Under the pieces are notes generated by a model that was not told where the DNA came from, did not search any database, and was given only the letters and a program-made list of their open reading frames with translations. From Lucinisca nassula (Eukaryota > Mollusca > Bivalvia > Lucinida > Lucinidae), in contig OY757011.1 of NCBI GenBank assembly GCA_963580285.1, forward strand, positions 162,303,908 through 162,367,907: a DNA stretch of 64,000 nucleotides, given 5' to 3'. Shown piece after piece: positions 45,601 to 57,600 of the stretch. Position 1 is the stretch's first letter. Every line of letters starts with the position of its first letter. The translations under genes and the position numbers were made by a program.

Positions 45601-48600
45601 CCCATAATGTTAGGGACCTGATATTTCTTAACCCTTGACCTGCTGAATATTTATATATGCCACACCCACTACTGATTATAAACCAATCAGATTACTTGAT
45701 GCAAATTATTGCAACAAATTCATGAGCTGAATGACAAACAATGAAGATCCTGATCAGATGGCTTCTTCAGAAGCCATCTGATCTGGATCTTCATTGTTTG
45801 AAAGAGAAGACATATCTGGGCTCGGCAGGACAAGGGTTAAAACATGCTAAACTGGACTACTCACAATAAAATCATCCCCGACAACTCCTATCAGAGATTT
45901 TCTCAGCCGGACCTGACCATTCGGCAACACTTCAAACTGGTTCTTACTCTCCGTAGCTGTAGCATCTGTTATGTAGAAGGTGATGGTACCAAACGGAGCC
46001 TGAAAAAACATTACAAAAACACGCCTATCTAAATATATTGAAAATTTTACCTCCAAAAAATGAAAATTTTCTGATGAAAAATTGCGATATTTTTCTTATT
46101 TCTGCTCAAAACATAGGTTGTGGGCACTCGTTAGAACCGCCTCACTGAGGCGGTTCTAACGAGTACCCACAATCTATGTATTAGAGCAGGAATAAGGAAA
46201 ATAATGTATACCCCTGCAAACCCCAGTTTTACTATATAAAAGTGGGGTTATAGGGGTGTTTCCGTGATGAGACAGATAACAAATACCAGTAGAAACAACC
46301 ATGTGATAAAATGAAACCTTTCATTTTGCTATCAATGACTTTTGGGTAGCGTTAAATTCCCAAAAATTTGAACACCTTGAAGACTTGCTGTATTTCTCCT
46401 AAAATTTTAATAGGCCAGCAAGGAGTCCAAAAAGTGGAGACGAAATGGCAAATGCTGTAGACTCTGATAAAGGCAGTCTGATTTGGGACTACACTGTTTG
46501 CTTAGGCCTGCCTGTCTCATCATTATGGTCATATTTTATTCATATTTTTATGAATATGAAGACATTTTTTTTTTTTTTTTTCAAAAACGAGGGGATCCAC
46601 CCCACAGCCTCCTCACTTGACACAGTGGAGCGCTGTGGTGCAGTGATAAAGTATTGGATTTCAGATCGAGAGGTAGCCAGTTCGATCCTCGCAAGTGCCA
46701 AGTGTTGTTTCCTTGAGCAAGAGACTTTATCCACATTGCTTAGTACTGGTTCCCACACAGGAAAGGGGGGGCACATGGAAGATTAGTACCAGTACTATAT
46801 GTGTTACTCTCTATAAATAAGGTTGATTATTATTATTATTATAGTGAACTGTTACAAGGAATATATATACGCTCTAAGAGGAGATAACTTGCTCAACATT
46901 TTGTTTCCCTTATTGACAGAGTTCTATTTCTAAAGGAAAGAAATTTGCTATTAAGAACAAATTCTTTCCTTCAAGAGTAAAACCATTTTTCAGAAGCCTC
47001 CGTGGTGTAGTGGTGATGCTACTCGCCTTATAAACCAGGGGGTGTGAGTTTGATCCCAGACTTCTGGATCAGTCTTTTAACCGAGGTCCCATCTTTGTAT
47101 GACCTTTGCTGTTGGTGGGAGGTAAAACTCAAACACACATGCACACACAGACACACTTTTCAGAGAGCTCAGCTTACATGAAGGCGAATGCGTCCCTTTT
47201 GAAAAAATGCCAGAAAATATGTGGGGTGTCGGTATTCACCTTAATGCTGAGCACACCGGTTGAAAAATTTCAGCAGACCACATATTAAATATTTTCTTTT
47301 TTAAACAAAACAGGTCTTGACATTTCATGCAAATTGTCTCCATTGGAGACAATTTGCATGAAATGTCAAGACCTGTTTTCAAGGAAAAATAAGAAGACTA
47401 TCAATTTGCTGAATTAGCCCTGCTAGTAGTAAAGGATAAATTGTCTTGCAAGTGCAATATTTTGTACACTTTCAAAGTTGCTGAAAAATAGAAATTGATA
47501 GGTTGTTTCTGTGTTTACTTGATTTCTTATCAATCAGCCCAAAGTCACTTATCGTCGTTCGGGAGTCAAAACCTCTTAACTCAGATTTTTCAACTTTTCA
47601 GGAGAGACGATTTTCTTCTTTTTTTGAAAAAAGCATGTTTCTTCTTATTTTCTGGACTCCATTCAAAAATTTCTTCCAGCAAAGGTGAATTACCAATACC
47701 CCCTAAATATTCAATATATAAGCTGCTGATTTTGTCATTTCAGAGACCTAGATTTTTGGATTTTTATGGAGGTACGAGTTTTTGACGATTTTTTTTACCA
47801 TATTATACATGAGTTACATCCTTTTGTCACTTACTGTTGACTGTATTATTTAGATCTGCAGTAACTTAATTGAATTGATCTTTGTTTCATTTAATTACTT
47901 ACGGAATTGCCTACTGGCCATCAAAATCTCAACCTCTGTCTGAACATACTGTTCTGCTGACCACACCATACTTGAGATACGATGTTTTGAGATTCAGGTT
48001 TTACATCAATCAAGATTATGCTGAGATACGTTTTACTGTTGTAAAATGGAAACTGATTGGCTTAGAGCTACGCCGTTTTGAGCAAAAGATGCGTCTGTGG
48101 TTCATGAACCTAATGGTATCAAAATGTTAATTTACCAAAAAAATCGGAGTTAAGAGGTTTTGACTCCCGAGCGACGTTATACTCCAGTAGCTTTCCGTCT
48201 GATACCGTAATGATCCTAAGTATTGGGACAGTCAGACCTAAGCAAGCAGTGCAGACCCAGATCAGACTGCTCCTTCGGTCTGAAGGAGCAATCTGATCAG
48301 GGTGTACACTGTTTGCCATTCCGTCTGCAGCTTTAAGATTCCTTCCTAGATCAATAACAAATTTGTTAAAATTTCAGGAGATTTACAGCAAGTGCTCAAG
48401 GTGTGCAAATTTTTAGTATTTTTACAGTATTGTCTATTGCTGATCATTATAAAAGCCCGGGAGCCGTTACTTATAGCTTCACTATTCTTCAGGGGCCAGT
48501 TGTTCAAAACTAATGACGTCGTTAGTTAATTTTGACTGTTAAATATGGCAAAAATGCTAAAATTTTTGCTGAAAAAATGTGAGCAGCTTTTGCAAATGCA

Positions 48601-51600
48601 AAGGCTGCTCACATTTTTTCAGCAAAAATACCAAAATTTTAAACATTAAACTTGCTAGAACAGTTAACAATATGACCACTAACAAGCTCGTTAAGCTAAC
48701 AATGCTTTGAACAACTGGCCCCTGACTGTGATGTCAGAATGCATTGTAAAGAGGGTTATCTTTTAAACCTGGAGTGGGCTTACTGTAAAAATCCTAAAAT
48801 TTGGATGCCTTGAGGACTTGCTGTTTACCTCCTAAAATATGTTCAACTTTGTTTCACGATCCAGCAAAGAGTCCAAAAACTACAGTCGGAATGGCAAACC
48901 ATGTATACCCAGGACAGACTGCTTCAGGATCAGACTGACCTCAGACTGATCTGGGTCTGCTTTGTTGGCTTAGGCCTGTCTGCCCAAATACTTAGAATCA
49001 TTATGATATGCTGGGAAACTGGATCATTACAATAGGTGCTGGGACATGGGCAAACAGTGTAGACCCAGATAAGATGCTGTAGATTGCAGTGTCTGATCAG
49101 GATCTGCTCTGTTCCTTTAAGATACTGGAATTAAGGATTAAAAGGAATGTGTCTAGTAATTGTTCAGAATCAGCTTGCAACCAGTGGACCCATCAGTACA
49201 GTGAGTGCTTTGATTTGAGAAGTTGACAGACATTCTCAGGCAAAACTTCCCACTAGAATTGATTTTTACACCTCAAAATTAACCCATTGTATACTAGTGG
49301 ACTCTTCCATTGCTATATGTTGGACAAGTCCATTTGTCATATAAGGGGTGCCAGGCCTATTTTATTGTTTTTTATTCTATTTTTGATGGAAAATTGTGTA
49401 AGCAAATAGTGTAGGCCCTGATCAGATGCCGCATTCTGCGGCGTCTGATCTGGGTCTGCACTGTTTGCCATGGTACCCCTTTAGGGGTTTCCCGCATACA
49501 ATGGGTTAAAAGCATAAAGATAGCGGATGAAATGCCAGTATAGATTACTTACCGAGGTATCAGCATCTGTGGCATTCAGTGTATCAATGACAACATCAAG
49601 ACCTTGAGTTTCTCTGATGTTGTATTGCCTCACGAAATTCTGTCCCACTCCTGGATATGTAATTACTGGTGGTGAGAGATTGCTATCAACGTCAATTATC
49701 AGACTTCCATAAGCACAGAACTGAGATGGGGCCTCGCCCAAATCACAGGCCTGAATTGATAGCTAAAACAGAAAGAACATACAGTCAGTCACACTTCAAT
49801 TTGGGACTACACATATTTGCTTTAAACTTTATTTTAATTGCTTCAATGACAAGTATAAAATTATGTAACAGACAAATATATATTATCCAGGATTTGACTA
49901 CACATATTTCGCGGAGAATGGTAGTGTGTCCCACTGACGGTCAATTATAGCACCAGAATTAGGGAATGATTTGGGGATATAGAGGGCCCTCATAACAACG
50001 ACAGTAAATTACAACATCAAGACCAAGTCAAGTTCGGTGACATTTTTTCAGTATCGTAAAAATTCGGCTATAAGACGAGGATTTTTCCCTCCAAAATGAG
50101 CCAAAAAAAACGACCCCGTCTTATAGCCGAGGTCATGGACTGAAGGCTTTTTTCCGGCAATGTCCGGCGAAGACCAGACATACGGAAAAAGCCGATCGGT
50201 GATTTATGAATTGAAATAAATCGCCGCCCACAAACCACCGCTACGATTTTTCTGCATGCGATCGGAAAATGACTTCATCCGACGCCATTACCCCCACACG
50301 TGTTTAATGTCATTGCATGTATCTCTTTCATAAAAAAAATGTTTGGAACCGGTAAAAAAATATTTTCCCGATAGCTAAGCGGTTGTGAATAGAGGTGGAT
50401 AGAAAATCAGTGCTTTGCACAGCTCCAGAATTATCCCCAGAAGCTCCGTGTCAATAACCAACAACAGTGTTCGACTTTTCCCGCCAACGTCTATTTGGCG
50501 CCAAAACATAACCATTCATGAGATTGTAGAAAAGTCCGATTTAATAATGCAAACATCTACCGTTAGATGTAGCTAATAGTCTGAGGAGCAATTAAATCAG
50601 TTTCACACTGATTGTGGATTAAATTTTATGACTGGAGGATAAACGCAAATTAGAGACATAACTTGTCCATATTTTCACACCTTATCGACACGCACCGCAG
50701 GATGGCAATTATACGACAGGGATTAACAATAGTGTCATACTTGAACCGTAATAAACACACAGATGGTTTGTCTCTGAATTGACAGCGATTTACTTACTGG
50801 GTTACTTTTACCGTATTTAAGGACTCAAAAAGACTGGCGATTTTTTATTTTTTTTTGCACTTGTCCCGACCGAGCGTCATAAGGTCAAAGTGCACCTGCC
50901 CGGCGTGATTTTGGTCTTGTCCCGGACGGCCGGGAAATGGATTTGTCAGCCCCTGTCGTCTATTAAATAGAAGTTTGTGTAGCCTAAGCCAGCAAAGCAT
51001 GTACCGGGCCGACAGCGATACGACGTATCGGCCCGACGTTTGCCGCTATTTTGTGCTAGCTGGGGCGTTGGTTCTGAAACTGAATAGCTAGGTGTTGTGT
51101 TCCCCGATAAAAAAAACGTTCAGTTACTTTATATTTCTAAATTTTGTGGCTGGAAATGAGGGGTAAGACGAGGGGTTTTCTGACGAAAAAAGGCCATTTT
51201 CTCACATCTAAATAGCATCTGGCGGTAGCAGATAGGCCCCCGACAGATATGGTAAAAATTTGACCCGTCTTATAAAAGAGTACAAGCAAAATCCCACTTT
51301 AGAATAACTGAAAAAGGGGTCCTGTCTTATAGCCGAATCCCCTTATAGCCGAATTTTTACGGTATATAGAATTTGCTGCTGCAAGGAACACCAATAATGA
51401 GCAGTATTATAATAGGTAATAAATGGTCATTATCTGTTAGTTGCTACAAGAAACAAATGCCATTAACAAATGTTGCGGATATTTGTTAGAATACCGTATT
51501 TACCGTACGTATGGATAGGCCTGAGCAAAGAGTGTAACCCAGATGAGACGCCGCAAAAAGTCTCATCAGGGTCTACATTGTTTGCAACTCATCCAGCTAT

Positions 51601-54600
51601 TTTTCGACACAACATTGAGAAGTAAAATTTTATTTGTTCAATTTTTAGAAAAAGTACAACACAACCTCAATATAACAATGTTAATTGGGTCCAAAGCAGA
51701 ACCGCGTTAGTTCAACAACTATGTTATAGCCAAACAAATATATATAGATTATATAGAAAAATGACCATCTATGGTCATTTTCCTATATAATCTACACATT
51801 TTTGGGATCCATCTTGAAGCCATGTTATAGCCAAAACCATGTTATAATGAACTGTGTTATAACAAAGTTGTGGTGTATTGTAAGGAGCTGAGGTGTCCGA
51901 ACACGTAAGAGTAAATAACTGCCGTCTCTTTCAGGCATTCCAACAAATATCCACAAAAACGAGATTGGCTGTTATATCCAATGTGGATATAAAGAAGGTG
52001 AACTGTATCTTGTGGGTCTTCAAATAGATAAAGGTATGCTATGGGTACTCATTAGAGTTGCCTTAAACTCAGCCATGATAAACATGCCATATAAGGAAAA
52101 CACACACATATTCAAATAAACTGAAAATTTTACCACTAAAACAACGAAAATTTTCAGATAAAATATTCTGAAATCTTTCATATTTCCATGTGGGGAACTC
52201 ATTAGAACTGTCTGGGTGAGGCGTTCTAACGAGTACCCACAGTATAATGTTTTTGAACAGAAATAAATAGAAAAATGTGCAACGCTGTACACCCCTGTTT
52301 TACTGCATTAAAGTGGGGTTAAAGGGTGTCAAATTGGTATAGGAGTGTTTTCACGAGTCATTTAACTCATTTAGTTACAGAAACCCCAAAACGGGTAGTT
52401 GGCAAACAGTGCAGGCCCAGATCAGACGCCGCAGAATGCGGCGTCTGATCAGGGCCTACACTGTTTGCAAAAAGTACAGCCATTTTCCAAATAAATTTTG
52501 AAGAAAACACAACCTGATACCCCTTAATTTTGCAATGGCCTCCTGCTAGATATAAGGAGGAAGATTCCATTTGGTACAAAAAGGGTCAAGTTTCCACTCA
52601 ACTAAGGAGGAACATTTGATTGCTCAGGGCACAGCAATATGCCTAAAGAGCACTATGCTGATACTGATGTCTGGGTGACAACAACAGATTTTTACTTTTA
52701 TAACCCTTTTTGTACCAAATGGAATCTTCCTCCTTATATATAGCAGGAGTTCGTTTCAAAACTTAGGGGTGTCAGGTTGTGTTTTTTATCAAAATTTATT
52801 TGGAAAATGACTGAACTTTTAGCAAACAGTGGAGGCCCTGATCAGACGCGCATTCTGCGGCGTCTGATCTGGGCCTGCACTGTTTGCCAAGGTACCCCTT
52901 TAGTGGTTTCTGGTACTGAATGGGTTAATTTTTGCATCTGACTGTACTCCAAACTGAATCCTATTCTTGTGATTAGCTTGAAATTCCAATGCGCACAAAT
53001 AATTACAAGGACAAGGTTAATTAAGGGGAATGGAATGTATTTTTGTCTCCCATGTCAATATGGGTCAACTCTTAAAGGAAAGAATTTGCTCACAAGGTGC
53101 AAATTCTGTCCATTAAGAGCTGACCCCTTTTTCCAAGGGACAGAGCTTATAGGAAGTTCCAAAAGTTGTCTGCCTTTGGAAAATGGCAGTAAAATCTGCC
53201 AGGTGTTCCCATTCTCCTTAAAATAATAAAAAAATTGGTATCTCCAGTTGGGAGGCATAATGGGGATAATTAAGGGATGATATTTTTATTTCTAGTTAGA
53301 AATATATGTTGTGGGTAATTGTTAGAATAGCCCTACTGAGGGCAATTCTATCAAGTACCCACAACATGTTTTTATTGAGAAATATGAAAAAAATATCCCC
53401 AAAATATCCTCATTTCATCTCCTAATCAGGAGCTAGGAAAATTTTCACTTACAATGTAGCTAGCCTCTCCAGCCAAGTTGAGATCAGTGTTGACGCTCAC
53501 ATCTCCACTGAATGGGTTTATACTAAATGCATTGCCTCCGGCTATTATAGAGTACCTTACATCTCCAAATGGTGACTGGAAGAAAACAGAACAATATTAA
53601 TTGAGCCGGCGCATGAAAAAAACCTACAATAAGACCGGTCTGACCAGCACAGACTCAAATCAACCTGCACACCCATCCACTATGACAAGACCTTTTGCTT
53701 TTGTCTATCTACATAGATATTAGCCTGTAGTAGGCTGATCTGAGTCTTCACTGGTTGCTAAGACTTCTTGTAGAGTTTGTCCTGTGCTGGTTCAACTAGA
53801 ATGGTTGATTGACAGTGTTTTGGGTTAACCCTTATCTTGCTGTTCACGACAACCCCTATCTTTGGAAACAGTGTAGATCCAGATCAGATGGCTTCTGAAG
53901 AAGCCATCTGATCAGGATCTACACTGTTTGGCATTCAGTTTATGAATTTGTAGAAATAGATTACATCAAGTAATTTGATTGGTTCATACACAGAAATGGG
54001 TGTGGCTAAAATGAATATTCAGCAAGAGAAGGGTTAAATGACATGCCAACCCTTGTTGGTCATTTTTTTTGCCGTCTACCAGAGAAACCGAAAAAGACTT
54101 TAATAGAAGCAAATTGGAGCAATGCTGTTCTTTAACCTTTAACCTGCTGAATATTCAATTAAGCCACACTCATTCCTGACTTTGAACCAATCAGATTACT
54201 TGATGCAGCTTATTTCTACATATTCATAAACTGAATGTCAAACTGTGTAGATCCTGATCAGATGGCTTCTTCAGCCATCTGATCTGGATCTACACTGTTT
54301 GCAAAGATAGGGGTTGTTGCCAACAGCAGGGTAAAGGTTAAGGGTATCCCAGAAAAATGATTTTTCTTTTTCTTTTTTATGTGTAATAATAATTTTCTTC
54401 TGGTAACAAGACCAGGTCAAGTCGTTAAAAGAATTGTTAGTGGTCAAAATGTTATTATAGATGGATCCAATGTTTTGACACGTGACTTTGTTTACATTTT
54501 ATTGCGCATGTACCAATTTACTGCCCTGTAGAGTACCTCTTTTAGCTGGTTGGCCAAACATGAATGTTTCCGTATAGTCTTAATGGGATTTTTGAATATT

Positions 54601-57600
54601 CGTTACATAATTAAACTCACTTCTTCACAAAATCAACTAATTGTTGACAACTTGTTTTTGAAGTATTAAGTGGTATAGAACAAGTCTCTTTAGACATTTA
54701 ATCGCACATTTTGTTGCCTATAATGCTTTAAAAAAACTACCTATCATTATGACAAAACGTAGCTGATGCACCTTATTTGATTGACGGAAATAAGATAAAG
54801 CAGATATATTTTCCGTCTAAATTTATATGAAAAAGAAGCAGTTGAATGTCCAAAATGATTCATGGGAAACATTTTTGATAGAAAGATGATTAAACAATAG
54901 CTATTACAGGAAACCATTCATGCTACATCAACAGCAGAGTACAGAACCTGAAGTTATTTTACCCATCAGAGAAAAAGAGGCTAATGACCTTTTATATTGT
55001 ATGATGCTGACTTTGGGTGTGTCTATTCTAGCAAATACAATATCAGATAGAAAGTAATTTTAGCCAAAAATGTGCATAGCTTTTGCATATGCAAAAGTTA
55101 CATTTTTTTTAAGCAAATGTGCCATACTAAATGATCAAATTTTAAACAAAATGTTAACTAATGACATCGTTATTTTTGATCAACTGGCCACTGCTTATTG
55201 AAAACACGTCCAAAATGAAGTTGATGCAGCTCAGACAATCTTAAGGCATTACAAGTTGACTGTTCGAAATACTGAGGCTGTTTTAAAGAAGTTCTGTGTA
55301 TTTTAACCACAGAATATTATTAACAAATTCTATGCAACATTCTCAATACATCATCACGAAAACACGCCTATATAATTTTGACTCCCCTGAACCCAACCTT
55401 CATATAGTAAAACTTGGGTTTACAGGGGTAAACCTTATTTTTCTTATTTCTGCTCTAAAATATAGATTGTGGGTATTCGTTGGGAGGCAGTTCTAACGAG
55501 TACCCACAATCTATATTTTGAGCGAGTACCCACAATCTATATTTTGAGCAGAAATAAGAACAAGGGGGCCATGATGGCCCTGAATCACTCGCCTGAATCC
55601 AAGATGTTTCAAAGCTTGTGGACCAAAGACTTTTATCTTTGGAGGCTATTTTTCATTGTAGTGGAATTTGAAGGTTTTACTATCTTTAGCTCTCGTGTCC
55701 ATTTTGTTAAACAGAGCGAAACAGTTTAGGCAATTTTGAAAGAGGGTCACTCAAGGAACATTCCTTGGAAATTATTTTCAATTCTAACACAGCGCACCTA
55801 TATAGGCAATGGAAAATAACTGTGTTTTATTCTGCAACAAATCTCAGCTCAGAGAGCGTGACGAGTGACGTCATTAAAATTCCCAATTTATGACGTCACT
55901 AGTCGATTTCCTTGACGTTAGACGGTGTAACGTCATTTTCTCGCATGGAAAACGTAAGAAAAGGATATAAATGCATGTGTTTCAGTTGATAATTTTAGCG
56001 GGATTTCTTCTAACAATGGCAAAAGGTTGTGAGATTTTGAAGGAACTAACAACATTATTGCAGATTTTCAGCGTGTTAGAATCGAAATAGATCAGCTCAT
56101 GTCTGTGATTTGTTGAGTAATAAATCACAGTTTGTCGGTCAGTTGTAAGTAGACAAATCACGCGCGCTACGCGCTTGTGATTTGTCTACTTTACAACTGA
56201 CCTCCAAACTGTGATTTATTACTCAACAAATCACAGCTAGAGCTGATCTATTTCTTAAATCAGGCCATTTGCATAGGAGGAAATGTAATTTAAAGATTTT
56301 TCTATTTTTAGCTCTGGTGTCCATTTTGTTTAACAGAGCCAAACAGTTTAGGCAATTTTGAAAGAGGGTCACTCAAGGAACATTCCTGGGAAATTATTTT
56401 CAAATCGGGCCATTTGCCTAGGAGGAAATGTAATTTAAAGGTTTTTCTATTTTTAGCTCTGGCGGCCATTTTGTTTAACAGAGTGGAACGATTAAGGCAA
56501 TTTTAAAAGAGAGTCACTCAAGGAACATTCCTGTGAAATTATTTTCAGATAGGGCAATTTGCCTACGCGATGTCATTTAAAGGTTTTTCTATTTTTAGCT
56601 ATGGTGGCCATTTTGTTTATTAAAGCGGAACCATTTAGGCAATTTTGAAAGAGGGTCACTCAAGGAACATTCCTGTGAAATTATTTTAGAATCAGGCCAT
56701 TTGCCTAGGAGGAGATGTCATTTAAAGGTTTTTCTATTTTTAGCTCTGGCGGCCATTTTGTTTAACAGAGCAGAATGATTTTGGCAATTTTGAAAGAGGG
56801 TCACTCAAGGAACATTCCTGGGAAATTATTTTCAAATCGGGCCATTTGCCTAGGAGGAAATGTCATTTCAAGGTTTTTCTATTTTTAGCTCTGGTGGCCA
56901 TTTTATTTAACCGAGCGTAACGATTTAGGCAATTTTGAAAGAGGGTCACTCAAGGAACATTCCTGTGAAATTATTTTCAAATTGGGCCATTTGCCTAGGA
57001 GGAGATATCATTGAAAGGTTTTTCTATTTTTAGCTCTGGCGGCCATTTTGTTTAACAGAGTGGAACGATTAAGGCAATTTTAAAAGAGAGTCACTCAAGG
57101 AACATTCCTGTGAAATTATTTTCAGATAGGGCAATTTGCCTACGCGATGTCATTTAAAGGTTTTTCTATTTTTAGCTATGGTGGCCATTTTGTTTATTAA
57201 AGCGGAACCATTTAGGCAATTTTGAAAGAGGGTCACTCAAGGAACATTCCTGTGAAATTATTTTAGAATCAGGCCATTTGCCTAGGAGGATATCATTTAA
57301 AGGTTTTTCTATTTTTAGCTCTGGCGGCCATTTTGTTTAACAGAGCAGAATGATTTTGGCAATTTTGAAAGAGGGTCACTCAAGGAACATTCCTGGGAAA
57401 TTATTTTCAAATCGGGCCATTTGCCTAGGAGGAAATGTCATTTCAAGGTTTTTCTATTTTTAGCTCTGGTGGCCATTTTATTTAACCGAGCGTAACGATT
57501 TAGGCAATTTTGAAAGAGGGTCACTCAAGGAACATTCCTGTGAAATTATTTTCAAATTGGGCCATTTGCCTAGGAGGAGATATCATTGAAAGGTTTTTCT

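Noticed and set aside
47882..48130. 82-codon frame inside the 630-bp TIR element
   Set aside because: No recognisable domain, no upstream exon, and the length is within chance for this AT content.
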